Assembly: GCA_019119265.1 (NCBI GenBank)
Contig: DWXI01000183.1
Coordinates: 1-32,458 of the forward strand
DNA length: 32,458 bases
DNA from: Candidatus Mediterraneibacter intestinigallinarum
Lineage (GTDB): Bacteria > Bacillota > Clostridia > Lachnospirales > Lachnospiraceae
Direction: 5' to 3'
Shown here: piece by piece, positions 14,449 through 22,547 of the stretch
Layout: the number at the start of each line of letters is the position of its first letter
Numbering within the stretch: the stretch's first letter is position 1
The notes under the pieces: generated by a model
Told to the model about the DNA's origin: nothing
The model's database searches: none
The model's input: the letters and a program-made list of their open reading frames with translations, nothing else
Program-made: the position numbers and the translations under genes

Positions 14449-14518
14449 AGTGTACCAAGTAAACAGAAAATGCGCATTGAAAAAAAGAAAATGAATGAAA
14501 ATTCTAGGAGGAACCGAA

Positions 14519-15217
14519 ATGTTAACAGTAAACGAGTTCGCAAAACATTTAGATCTGGCATATCTGGCGCCGAATCTTCAGAAAAAAGACATTATTGAAG
14601 CGTGTGATATTGCAAAAAAGTATCATGTAAATTCAGTAAATGTGAATTCCTGCTGGGCTGAACTGGTTGTAGATCAGTTAAAGGGCTCAGATGTAGGACC
14701 CAGTGCAGTGATAGGATTCCCGTACGGAGCAATGTCAACAAAATCTAAACTGTTCGAACTTCAGGAAATGGTCGATCTGGGATGTACAGCGTGCGACATG
14801 GTTATTAATGTCGGAGCCGTGAGAGACGGAAACTGGGATCTGGTTCGTCATGAAGTGAGTGAGTTTGTCAGAATCTGCGGTGATAAATGCGATACAAAAC
14901 TTATTTTCGAGGTTGGATTCCTTACGGATGAAGAAATTGCAAAACTGACACAGATTTGCTGTGAGTGTGGGGTAACATATGTTAAGACTGCAACAGGATC
15001 TCAGGAATTCCCAACAGAACATCAGGTAAGGATCATGAAAGAAAACCTTTCGGGAAATACAAAGATCAAAGTTTCGGGTGTGCCGAGAACATTTACTATG
15101 GCGGCTGCACTTTATATGTTTGAACACCTGGGCGTGAGCCTCTGCGGAACGAGAAGTGCAGGCAGACTGGTTCAGGAATACAGTGATTATTTGAAAGAAC
15201 TGGAAGAAGATAAATAG
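14519..15217 (+). CDS. deoC: DeoC-type aldolase (deoxyribose-phosphate aldolase family, divergent)
   Basis: Class I (Schiff-base) aldolase of 232 residues, expected to cleave 2-deoxyribose-5-phosphate to glyceraldehyde-3-phosphate and acetaldehyde. Catalytic positions are present: D93 in DMVINVGA, Schiff-base K156 in YVKTATG and K184 in KVSGVPRT. It departs from ordinary DERA at two usually fixed motifs: DLAYLAP replaces the DHTLL(K)P start, and SGVPRT replaces SGG[IV]RT in the phosphate-binding region; the last such loop reads GTRSAG. The ATG at 14519 follows AGGAGG by 7 nt; the frame can start at 14495 but without a site. First gene of the nucleoside operon and 9 bp upstream of a transaldolase-like gene. 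True DERA activity is likely from context, but a related phospho-sugar substrate cannot be excluded. Confidence 0.85.
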   Translation: MLTVNEFAKHLDLAYLAPNLQKKDIIEACDIAKKYHVNSVNVNSCWAELVVDQLKGSDVGPSAVIGFPYGAMSTKSKLFELQEMVDLGCTACDMVINVGAVRDGNWDLVRHEVSEFVRICGDKCDTKLIFEVGFLTDEEIAKLTQICCECGVTYVKTATGSQEFPTEHQVRIMKENLSGNTKIKVSGVPRTFTMAAALYMFEHLGVSLCGTRSAGRLVQEYSDYLKELEEDK

Positions 15218-15226
15218 GAGGATGTC

Positions 15227-16537
15227 ATGCAGATTGTAAATTATAATCTGGGTTCTCTTGTAGGAGGAGACATACAGATTGTTTCAAAAGATGAAAGCTA
15301 TGTGAGAAGAGCGCTTCACCAGTCGATCAGCTTCGAGGAATATGAGTTTCTCCTTAAAACGATAAAATATATCGGAGCGAGCGACAGATTCAAAGATGTT
15401 ATCGATCTTTTCAAAGTGCCTGAGGGTGAAACGCCGGCAGGATTTAAGATCGAATATAACATGAAGGAAAACCATTATTTGGAGATTGATCTTGTAAGAA
15501 ATATTTCTTACGATAAGAACGGCAAGAAACGTCCGACTAAGTTTATTTTCTCCGCTGATACAGCGAATCCGTATGAAGTGGAGCCGATTAAAAATCTTAT
15601 CGGAAATCTTACGTGTAATCCGGGTATTATCTATGACCTCTTCATCAATAATCCGGAAGCAAATGTAGGACATAAGTTTAAAACAAGAAACGAGGTTATG
15701 AAAGAGATTGCCGATATCCTCGGACCAGGATGTGATATCAGCGTAGAAGTAAACAACCCGTTTGCAGATTTTAATCAGATTTTGGAGGAAGCGGAGCAGT
15801 TCAGAGAGATGTTCTCGGACTACAGAATGGTGCTTAAGATTCCTCACACCGGTCCTGTCAACGCACAGAATGTGGGCGAGCTCCTTACAGGGAACAAACG
15901 TCTGTCAACACGCTGGAACCAGGCGAAGACGGCAGATTATCTGTACGGACATAATCTTGCTCTTAAGATGAAAGAGCATGGATTCCGTATCAACTATACT
16001 CTGATGTTTGAACCATGGCAGACCGGTATGGCATTACAGGCTAAACCATATTTCATTAACAGCTTTGTGCGTCAGAGATTTGGCGTAACAACATATATCA
16101 ACGGACTTTTGACCGCTTATCAGAAGACATATGACGAGAGGTTCCTGAAAGATCTCCGCTCATTCATGATTCAATGGGACTTCCTGTCCAAGGACGATGA
16201 AGATGCAGATCTGCGTCTTGTGGAAAAAATGGCGCGTGAGACTATTCAATACAGGAAGATCAATGAAAAAGAAGGATTTGACGGTATGGACGGCGTGAGA
16301 CACAATCTCAGAATGCTGCGTAACTGCAATCTGGATACAAGGTTGATCGTATGCAGTATCGAGGGATCCAGGATGTATCCTGAACTGGATAAACTGATGG
16401 CAGAACCTGAGTTCCAGGATATGACAGACAGAATCGTCATTACGACAGAACCGTCATATCTTGCACAGAATACCTCTTCGCCACAAATTATTACATATCA
16501 GAGAAGATTTATGAATGCTGCAAACGGTGAGAAGTAA
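15227..16537 (+). CDS. Transaldolase-like protein with extra N- and C-terminal regions
   Basis: A 436-residue protein whose middle third reads as a transaldolase/fructose-6-phosphate-aldolase barrel. SADTAN (D111), LTCNPG (N131), ISVEV (E174), VLKIPHT (Lys204, the predicted Schiff-base lysine) and INYTLMF (N257/T258) occur in the same order as the catalytic Asp, Asn, Glu, Lys and Asn/Thr of transaldolases; FINSFVRQRFG matches the later [FY]ISPFVGR block. These alignments were made by eye. About 105 residues precede and about 145 follow the recognisable core, so it is far longer than FSA-type (~220) and organised differently from TalB-type (~315). Nine bases separate it from deoC (AGGAGG site), implying translation together. 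It may exchange three-carbon units for ribose-5-phosphate metabolism alongside the operon's transketolase, or act as an aldolase on another sugar phosphate. Confidence 0.72.
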   Translation: MQIVNYNLGSLVGGDIQIVSKDESYVRRALHQSISFEEYEFLLKTIKYIGASDRFKDVIDLFKVPEGETPAGFKIEYNMKENHYLEIDLVRNISYDKNGKKRPTKFIFSADTANPYEVEPIKNLIGNLTCNPGIIYDLFINNPEANVGHKFKTRNEVMKEIADILGPGCDISVEVNNPFADFNQILEEAEQFREMFSDYRMVLKIPHTGPVNAQNVGELLTGNKRLSTRWNQAKTADYLYGHNLALKMKEHGFRINYTLMFEPWQTGMALQAKPYFINSFVRQRFGVTTYINGLLTAYQKTYDERFLKDLRSFMIQWDFLSKDDEDADLRLVEKMARETIQYRKINEKEGFDGMDGVRHNLRMLRNCNLDTRLIVCSIEGSRMYPELDKLMAEPEFQDMTDRIVITTEPSYLAQNTSSPQIITYQRRFMNAANGEK

Positions 16538-16545
16538 GATAAACG

Positions 16546-16571
16546 AGGGCACCAGTGCAAATTGGTGCCCT
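16546..16571 (+). promoter_or_regulatory. Intercistronic hairpin
   Basis: AGGGCACCA (16546-16554) pairs perfectly with TGGTGCCCT (16563-16571) around an 8-nt loop, 8 bp after the transaldolase-like stop codon. No U-tract follows, so it is more likely a 3'-end stabiliser or processing site than a terminator. It would also sequester the GTG at 16555, arguing against that codon as the next gene's start. Confidence 0.55.
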
Positions 16572-16602
16572 TCTGCCATACAAACAGAAAGATGAGAATA
16601 AC

Positions 16603-17145
16603 GTGGATAAGAAAAAATTTTTAGTGATCGCCGTTTATGTGGGCATTCAGTCTTTCCTGTTACAGCTTGTAGATCAGCTGATCGGAAAGTGTCTTGTCAG
16701 CGGAGGAACGAAAGGATTTGTATTTATTGCTTTTCAGGCCTGGGCATTATATTTCCTTCTTGGAAATTCATTAAAAGGGGCGGTGAAAGGAATCTGCGGA
16801 TATATTCTTGGCATTATATTTGCGGTTATTATGTCGGCCGGTGCGGGGATGTTTTCCTGGATGGGGATCCTGGCGGTTCCTGTGACTGCGCTGATTGTAG
16901 TTCCTTTTATGATGTATTTTGAATTTGCGCCCTGGTGCATCAGTAATGTCGCGGTATTTTTTGTCGGAGCAGGAGCTTATTATGGTATCCTGAATTATGT
17001 GGACGGAATCAATGCTGTCCGGGCGGCGGGAATTGTAATGCTATATTGCGTACTGGGGCTTGCCAGCGGGTTTATGACAATACTGTTCCGCACACAATAC
17101 GAAAGAAAAATCACAGGCATGAAAGCCAAGGAGGAGAAAAAATGA
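16603..17145 (+). CDS. DUF1097 (YcdZ-like) integral membrane protein
   Basis: A hydrophobic 180-residue protein with about five or six membrane helices, resembling the DUF1097/YcdZ family: a glycine-rich helix, a WALYFLLG segment, then a helix pair around GYILGIIFAVIM and a late FFVGAGAYYG. Function of the family is unknown. The frame extends upstream to GTG 16555, but that codon lies in the loop of a stable hairpin. The GTG at 16603 (then DKKKFLVIA, a positively charged lead-in to the first helix) fits better, although its ribosome site is weak. It ends in a basic tail (KITGMKAKEEKK) and overlaps the next gene by 4 bp (ATGA). Its position inside a nucleoside operon suggests a transport or export role for a pathway solute. 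Confidence 0.7.
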   Translation: MDKKKFLVIAVYVGIQSFLLQLVDQLIGKCLVSGGTKGFVFIAFQAWALYFLLGNSLKGAVKGICGYILGIIFAVIMSAGAGMFSWMGILAVPVTALIVVPFMMYFEFAPWCISNVAVFFVGAGAYYGILNYVDGINAVRAAGIVMLYCVLGLASGFMTILFRTQYERKITGMKAKEEKK

Positions 17146-17579
17146 GTAAACTTGATAAACTCACACATATCAATGACATATGTCTGTTTGTGAAGGATTT
17201 TCAGGGAGCGCTTAAATTCTATACCGAGAAGTTCGGATTTAAGGTGAAACGACTTCAGCCGGATCCGGAGCATGCGAATTATGCAGAGTTCGATTTCCAT
17301 GGAACGGCGGTTACATTATGGGATAAAAAAGGACTTTGCGAAGTTGTGGATCATAAATATATCGACGGAGAAGGTCATCATTTTATGATTGCAGTTAAAG
17401 TTCCCCAACTTCAGGATGTGGACGACATATCCGATGAACTTAAGAATAATGGGGTGAAATGTCTTACAGAGCCTACTACATATCCTTTTGGGTCGAGAGC
17501 AGCATATTTCCAGGACTGCGAAGGAAACGTCTGGGAAGTATTTGCCTGGGAAGAAGGAAACGGACCGGGGCTTTTGTAA
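17142..17579 (+). CDS. VOC-superfamily (glyoxalase/bleomycin resistance fold) protein
   Basis: A 145-residue single VOC domain. The first repeat opens with HINDICLFVKDFQGALKFYT and GFKVKRL. The second carries GHHFMIAVKV, the conserved-type EPTTYPFGSRAAYFQDCEGN and WEVF. Candidate metal ligands are H9, a central His and the Glu of WEVF, the usual positions in the family. Overlaps the preceding stop by ATGA with AAGGAGGAG just upstream, so translation is coupled to the DUF1097 protein. Longer frames beginning at 17046 run inside that gene and are not used. In a pathway that generates triose phosphate and acetaldehyde it could dispose of methylglyoxal or act as an isomerase/epimerase; the substrate is unknown. 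Confidence 0.82.
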   Translation: MSKLDKLTHINDICLFVKDFQGALKFYTEKFGFKVKRLQPDPEHANYAEFDFHGTAVTLWDKKGLCEVVDHKYIDGEGHHFMIAVKVPQLQDVDDISDELKNNGVKCLTEPTTYPFGSRAAYFQDCEGNVWEVFAWEEGNGPGLL

Positions 17580-17619
17580 GTGCAGCTTCAGAAACAGGAA
17601 ACATTGAAGGAGGCAGTTT

Positions 17620-18783
17620 ATGGCAAGGGCAGTATTAATCGTGCTGGACAGTGTGGGGATCGGAGAACTTCCTGACGCTGCGGAGTTCGGAGATGAAGGA
17701 ACAAATACGATCCTGCATGTGGATGAATACCGGGGCGGTCTGAATATTCCGAATATGAAGAAGCTGGGGCTTTTCAATATCCGGGAGACAGGGCTTGTGC
17801 CGGTGGAAGATCCGGAAGGATGCTTTGGAAAAGCAGCAGAAAGAGGCAAAGCGAAGGATACGACGAACGGACACTTTGAGATAGCCGGTCTGGTAGTTAA
17901 AACTCCGTTTAAAGTTTTTGGAGATTCATTCCCGCCGCGTATTATCTCTGAACTGGAGAGGAGAATCGGAACAAAAGTAATCGGAAACTATCCGGCATCG
18001 GGAACTGAGATCATACAAGTGCTGGGAGACGAGCATGTGAGCACGGGATATCCTATCGTTTACCTGTCGGCCGACAGTCTGATGCAGATTGCCATGCATG
18101 AGAGCGTAATCCCTCTTGAACGACAGTATGAAATCTGTCAGATTGCAAGAGAACTCTTAAGCGGAGACGATACTGTGAGCAGAGTTATCTGCCGTCCATT
18201 CACCGGAACAAGCGGCAATTATTACCGTACCGAAAACCGCAAGGACTTCTCTGTGGATCCGCCGGGGGATACAGTCCTCGATCTGCTGAAGGAGAAGGGC
18301 AAAGATGTTATTGCCGTGGGGAAAATAGAGGATATTTTCAACAGGCGGGGAATCACAAAGATCAACCATACGAAAAATAATAAAACAGGGATTCAGGCCA
18401 CGCTTGATTATCTGAATGACGATTTTGATGGTTTGCTGTTTGTGAATCTTGTAGATTTCGACATGCTATATGGACACAGAAATAATCCTCAGGGATATGC
18501 GGAGGCGCTTGAATATTTCGATTCATTTGTACCGGATATCATCAGCAGACTGAATGAAGAAGATATGCTGATCATCACAGCGGATCACGGATGCGATCCG
18601 ACAACGCCAGGTACCGATCATACAAGAGAGTATATACCGATCCTGGTGTACGGAAAACAGTTAAAACGTGGAGTAGACCTTGGAATACGCAGTACATTTG
18701 CAGATATTGCAGCTACTGTGGCAGAATATTTTGGCTATGAATTTCCGACAGGAACTTCTTTCATGAAGGAAATAAAGAAATAG
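17620..18783 (+). CDS. deoB: Phosphopentomutase
   Basis: Interconverts (deoxy)ribose-1-phosphate and (deoxy)ribose-5-phosphate, linking nucleoside phosphorolysis to central metabolism. Length 387 is standard for DeoB. Alkaline-phosphatase-fold metal ligands are visible: D10 in VLDSVGIG, the acceptor-Thr region KDTTNGHFE (~80-87), [20 protein letters not shown] with its Asp and His, and [17 protein letters not shown] with the remaining Asp/His ligands. GGAGG lies shortly before the ATG. It is flanked by the VOC gene (40 bp upstream) and an alcohol dehydrogenase (15 bp downstream) in the nucleoside operon and feeds the DeoC-type aldolase. Confidence 0.97.
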   Translation: MARAVLIVLDSVGIGELPDAAEFGDEGTNTILHVDEYRGGLNIPNMKKLGLFNIRETGLVPVEDPEGCFGKAAERGKAKDTTNGHFEIAGLVVKTPFKVFGDSFPPRIISELERRIGTKVIGNYPASGTEIIQVLGDEHVSTGYPIVYLSADSLMQIAMHESVIPLERQYEICQIARELLSGDDTVSRVICRPFTGTSGNYYRTENRKDFSVDPPGDTVLDLLKEKGKDVIAVGKIEDIFNRRGITKINHTKNNKTGIQATLDYLNDDFDGLLFVNLVDFDMLYGHRNNPQGYAEALEYFDSFVPDIISRLNEEDMLIITADHGCDPTTPGTDHTREYIPILVYGKQLKRGVDLGIRSTFADIAATVAEYFGYEFPTGTSFMKEIKK

Positions 18784-18798
18784 CGGTCAGGAGGAAAT

Positions 18799-19968
18799 AT
18801 GGACAATTTTGAATTTATGTCACCTACGAAGTTTATTCTTGAAAAAGACGCGGACAAACTTTGCGGCAGGGAAGTAAAGAAATTCTCAGATAAGGTATTA
18901 TTTGTTCATTATGGAGATAAATTCACATATGAATCAGGATTACATAAAAGAATTACGGATGCACTGAGCGATGCAGGAGTAACCTGCTACGAACTTCCGG
19001 GAGTGGAGCCAAACCCGAAAGTGGAGCTTGTAAGGAAAGGCATAGCGCTTTGCAGAGAGAACCAGATCGGCTGTGTGCTGGCAGTCGGCGGCGGAAGCGT
19101 GATCGATACGGCTAAAGCCGTGGCGATCGGCGTGAAATATGACGGAGATGTCTGGGATTTCTACAGTAAGAAAGCGGTTCCGGAGACAGCTCTCCCGATC
19201 GGAACGGTGATGACTCTTCCGGCTACCGGAAGCGAGGGAAGCAACGGAAGTGTGCTGAAGAATCCGGAGACAGGAGAAAGTGCTGATGTAATGGCTGATT
19301 GCCTCCGACCGTCATTTACATTAATGAATCCCGATCTGACGCTGACAATTCCGAAACGTCAGACAGTGTTCGGCATCATTGACATGTTCTCACATGTATT
19401 GGAAAGATATTTTTCCAGCTCCAAAGATACGTATCTGACAGACTACATGTGTGAAGGGGTTATGAAATCAATTATAGTCAATGCACAGGCGCTTATGAAT
19501 GATCTGAAAGACTATAATTCACGCGCCGAACTGATGTGGACTGCCATTGTAGCACATAACGGTCTTCTGGCAACAGGACGCAATCAGGACTGGGCAACAC
19601 ATACGATCGGAGCTCAGCTGAGCGCTCAGTATAACTGTGTTCATGGCGCTACGCTGTCCGTGCTTTTCCCTAACTGGGCAAGATACGTCTATAAAGAGAA
19701 TCTTCCGAGATTCGTTCAGTTTGCAAACAGAGTATTTGGCGTTGAAGTTGATTTTTACGATCAGGAGAAGACGGCGCTGAAAGGAATAGAGAAGCTTGCT
19801 GAATTTTTCCATTCCATGGGAGGCCCGGCAACGCTGAAAGATCTCGGAATAGAAACGGATGAAAAGTTCCGTAAGATGGCGGAAGATGCCTGCAGATTTG
19901 GAAACATCGGAGGACTGAAAAGTCTGAATGCTGACGATGTCGAGGCGATATACAGACTTGCAGAGTAA
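18799..19968 (+). CDS. Iron-containing alcohol dehydrogenase (YqhD/BDH type)
   Basis: NAD(P)H-dependent group III alcohol dehydrogenase, 389 residues. The nucleotide motif GGGSVIDTAKA (97-107) and metal ligands D195 and H199 in IDMFSHVLE, H268 in WATHTIG and H282 in CVHGAT match the YqhD/BdhA pattern (D194, H198, H267, H281 in E. coli YqhD, from memory). Such enzymes reduce short aldehydes. Fifteen bases after deoB, with a GGAGG site. In this operon the natural substrate would be acetaldehyde released by deoxyribose-5-phosphate cleavage, giving ethanol and reoxidising NAD(P)H; methylglyoxal or another aldehyde is possible. Confidence 0.95.
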   Translation: MDNFEFMSPTKFILEKDADKLCGREVKKFSDKVLFVHYGDKFTYESGLHKRITDALSDAGVTCYELPGVEPNPKVELVRKGIALCRENQIGCVLAVGGGSVIDTAKAVAIGVKYDGDVWDFYSKKAVPETALPIGTVMTLPATGSEGSNGSVLKNPETGESADVMADCLRPSFTLMNPDLTLTIPKRQTVFGIIDMFSHVLERYFSSSKDTYLTDYMCEGVMKSIIVNAQALMNDLKDYNSRAELMWTAIVAHNGLLATGRNQDWATHTIGAQLSAQYNCVHGATLSVLFPNWARYVYKENLPRFVQFANRVFGVEVDFYDQEKTALKGIEKLAEFFHSMGGPATLKDLGIETDEKFRKMAEDACRFGNIGGLKSLNADDVEAIYRLAE

Positions 19969-19998
19969 ATCTGCAGCAGAATTTTTCGGGAGGAACTT

Positions 19999-21318
19999 AT
20001 GAAATACGACGTAGGTATCAGCAATGCGATCATTGTTTCATCTCATAATGGATATGAACCGTTTATCGGTTCTATAGGGGTAAAAGAGACAAGGATCACA
20101 TGTGTCATGCACGGCGAAATAGAAAAAGAAGAATGTGAAATCTGGATCGACGGAACAGGAAAGATTCTTATGCCGGGGCTTGTGAACGGGCATTGCCATG
20201 GAGATATGACATTGGCCAGAGGTCTCGGTGATGATATGACGCTGCTGGAACAGAACCATGCATTTGCCGATACCGGATGGTTCTATACATTGATCAACGA
20301 TGAAGACAGGTTCTATTCGCGTCAGCTTACTTATTGCGAAGCGCTGCTTTCCGGAACTACATTTATTATGGAAAATATGTACTGGGGCCTTGGAAAAGAA
20401 TCTGTACGTGCAATGAAGGAGGTGGGAATCCGGGGGGCGCTGGCGGAAGATATCCGTATAGACTTTATGAGACCAGACGAGTTTGTATCAGGTGAATTTC
20501 TGGATGAATACAAAAAGCAGTGCGAAGAAGCAGGTCTGATTCCGGTTATAGGAGGCATATCCGAAGAGGATTATGAAACAAAGCGTCTTAAAAGAATCCG
20601 GGATATTGCCGGACAAAAAGGAATGATGATTACCTGTCATCTGGCAGAGAACACTTGGAGAAGGGAAATCGTTCAGCAGAGATATCAGACGTCAGCGATT
20701 GATTATCTGTATCATAATAATCTTCTGGATGAAAATGTAATCGGTTCTCATGTAGTCTATGCAACGGGAGAAGAAATACACCAGCTGGCGCAATCAAATG
20801 CAAAGGTTGTAAATACACCGCTCTGTGAAATGAAAATTTGCGACGGGATAGCGCCGATTCCTGAAATGGTACAAAATGGAATACGGGTATGTCTGGGAAC
20901 AGACGGCGCCATGTGGAATAATTCAAATGATATTTTTCGTGAGATGAAGGGAATGTCTCTGATTCATACGATGAACAGCGGAATACGCAGTCTGGACACA
21001 AAAACGATATTGGATATGGCTACCGTAAATGGCGCGATGTGTTTTGACCTTGAGAAAGATTACGGAACAATAGAAGAAGGGAAGAAAGCAGACTTTATTC
21101 TGCTGGAGACAAGGACTCCGCACATGCAGCCGCTGCGACTGGGAAGAAAAGAAAATGTGACATCTGCGCTGGTCTATAATGCGACAGGACAGGATGTGAC
21201 AGACGTATTTGTAGACGGGCGGCAGGTAGTAAAAAACAGGAAGCTCCTTACTGCAGACGTGGAGTATATCATGAAAAGAGTAAAGAAAGCCTCGGACAAA
21301 ATAACGGCTTCTTTATAG
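19999..21318 (+). CDS. Amidohydrolase, nucleoside/base deaminase type (MTA/SAH deaminase-like)
   Basis: Metal-dependent hydrolase of 439 residues in the TRZ/ATZ branch, whose members deaminate adenosine derivatives, cytosine, guanine or triazines. Metal and catalytic residues visible: H65 and H67 in NGHCHGDMTLARG, H214 with E217 in TCHLAEN, H251 in GSHVVYA and D302 in LGTDGAMWNNSNDIF. The NTPLCEMKICDGIAPIPEM segment corresponds to the NPxSNxKLxxGxAP region of MtaD-like enzymes but with CEMK replacing SNMK. The composite-barrel end (GTIEEGKKADFILL) is standard. GGGAGG precedes the ATG. Placement next to nucleoside uptake and phosphorylase genes argues for deaminating imported nucleosides such as adenosine or cytidine derivatives; guanine-type substrates are less likely. 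Confidence 0.9.
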   Translation: MKYDVGISNAIIVSSHNGYEPFIGSIGVKETRITCVMHGEIEKEECEIWIDGTGKILMPGLVNGHCHGDMTLARGLGDDMTLLEQNHAFADTGWFYTLINDEDRFYSRQLTYCEALLSGTTFIMENMYWGLGKESVRAMKEVGIRGALAEDIRIDFMRPDEFVSGEFLDEYKKQCEEAGLIPVIGGISEEDYETKRLKRIRDIAGQKGMMITCHLAENTWRREIVQQRYQTSAIDYLYHNNLLDENVIGSHVVYATGEEIHQLAQSNAKVVNTPLCEMKICDGIAPIPEMVQNGIRVCLGTDGAMWNNSNDIFREMKGMSLIHTMNSGIRSLDTKTILDMATVNGAMCFDLEKDYGTIEEGKKADFILLETRTPHMQPLRLGRKENVTSALVYNATGQDVTDVFVDGRQVVKNRKLLTADVEYIMKRVKKASDKITASL

Positions 21319-21370
21319 ATCACCCAAAACGGGCAGATACCAAAAGAAAAAAGAATGGAGGAACAACATT

Positions 21371-22462
21371 ATGAAAAAACGAATCGTATCAGTCTTATTG
21401 ACAGCAGCCATGGTAATGACACTGGCAGCAGGTTGCGGAGGAAAATCCGGATCTGAAAGCAATGACGGCGGCGACAGCGGGGAGGCGGAATACAAGGTGG
21501 CTCTGGTAGTAAACCAGAAGTTTGGTGACAAGGCTTCCATGGATGATCTTGCATCAGGAGCGGACCAGGCAGCAGAGGACTTCGGTGTCGAGATTGCAAA
21601 AGTAGAGTCACAGGATGCGTCAAGATATGAAGAAGATATCCGCGCCATGGCAGATCAGGGATACGACATGATTGTTACGACGTATGCGTATATGACAGAC
21701 GCTACAAAACTGGTGGCTAAGGAATATCCGGATACAAAATTTTCAGCAATCTTCCAGACGATTAATGACGGTGAAGAGAAATATGATAATGTATGGGATA
21801 CAGAATTCCACGGTGAGGGAGCGTTCTATCTTGGCGGATATATAGCAGGTCTCCTTACCAAGACAGATCATGTGGGATTTGTTGTTGGAGCAGAGGAACC
21901 CACACCAAATGCAGAAGGAAACGGATTCATGATGGGAGTCCTTGCATCGAATCCTGACGCAAAAGTCGAGTTCTCCTATGTAGGAAGCTATGAAGACCCG
22001 GCAACTGCAAAAGAAGTAACAAGCGCTATGATCTCTCAGGGATGTGATGTGATCCAGACAGATTCAGGCGCATCCAACGCAGGTGTTGTTGAAGCCTGCC
22101 AGGAAGCAGGTGTTCTGTGCGCAGGTGAGATCACTGATTACTGGGATACTTATGAAGGATTCTATGGAATCGAGGGTATCGGATTTGGCGATACTGTTTA
22201 TAAAGCGATAGAAGCCATGATCAATGACGAGTTCGTAGGTGGAGAGCATGGTATCCGTGACCTGACAAACGGCGGTTACTTTATGGACTGGGATGCATTT
22301 AACAGATTTGCGGAAGCAAATGACGAGTATGGAGAAGCGATGACTGAGGCTATCACAAAGGCACAGGAACTTGAGCAGCAGATAAAAGACGGCACATTGG
22401 AAGTTCCGTTTGACACAGAAGTTCCAAATTGGGAGAGAATAAAAACAACATATGGCGAATAA
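21371..22462 (+). CDS. BMP-family nucleoside-binding lipoprotein
   Basis: Substrate-binding protein of an ABC importer, 363 residues. Signal peptide with lipobox LAAGC; mature N-terminus is lipid-modified Cys22, followed by a Gly/Ser-rich tether. The mature part is a Med/BMP (PnrA-like) periplasmic-binding fold, with ALVVNQKFGDKASMDDL, MIVTTYAYM, GYIAGLLTKTDHVGFVVG and VIQTDSGASNAGVVEACQ as family blocks; PnrA/BmpA relatives bind purine or pyrimidine nucleosides. AATGGAGG upstream of the ATG. The ATPase and two permeases follow after a phosphorylase gene. A hairpin terminator right after this gene probably raises its transcript level relative to the permeases, as is common for binding proteins. 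Confidence 0.95.
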   Translation: MKKRIVSVLLTAAMVMTLAAGCGGKSGSESNDGGDSGEAEYKVALVVNQKFGDKASMDDLASGADQAAEDFGVEIAKVESQDASRYEEDIRAMADQGYDMIVTTYAYMTDATKLVAKEYPDTKFSAIFQTINDGEEKYDNVWDTEFHGEGAFYLGGYIAGLLTKTDHVGFVVGAEEPTPNAEGNGFMMGVLASNPDAKVEFSYVGSYEDPATAKEVTSAMISQGCDVIQTDSGASNAGVVEACQEAGVLCAGEITDYWDTYEGFYGIEGIGFGDTVYKAIEAMINDEFVGGEHGIRDLTNGGYFMDWDAFNRFAEANDEYGEAMTEAITKAQELEQQIKDGTLEVPFDTEVPNWERIKTTYGE

Positions 22463-22485
22463 GGTATAACCGGTCAGATATAAAT

Positions 22486-22521
22486 AAACTGTCCCGAGGC
22501 TGCGGGCCCGGGGCAGTTTTT
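22486..22521 (+). terminator. Internal (partial) terminator after the binding-protein gene
   Basis: AAACTGTCCCG (22486-22496) pairs with CGGGGCAGTTT (22509-22519, one G-U pair) around a 12-nt GC-rich loop, then TTTTT (22517-22521). It lies 24 bp after the lipoprotein stop and 27 bp before the phosphorylase start. Since the downstream genes have no promoter I can see, it must be leaky. Confidence 0.8.
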
Positions 22522-22547
22522 GAACGATAAGAAAGGAGAACATCATC

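Noticed and set aside
14467-14480. CcpA cre site around AATGCGCATT downstream of the deoC promoter
   Set aside because: The short palindrome has a central CG but fails most other cre consensus positions.
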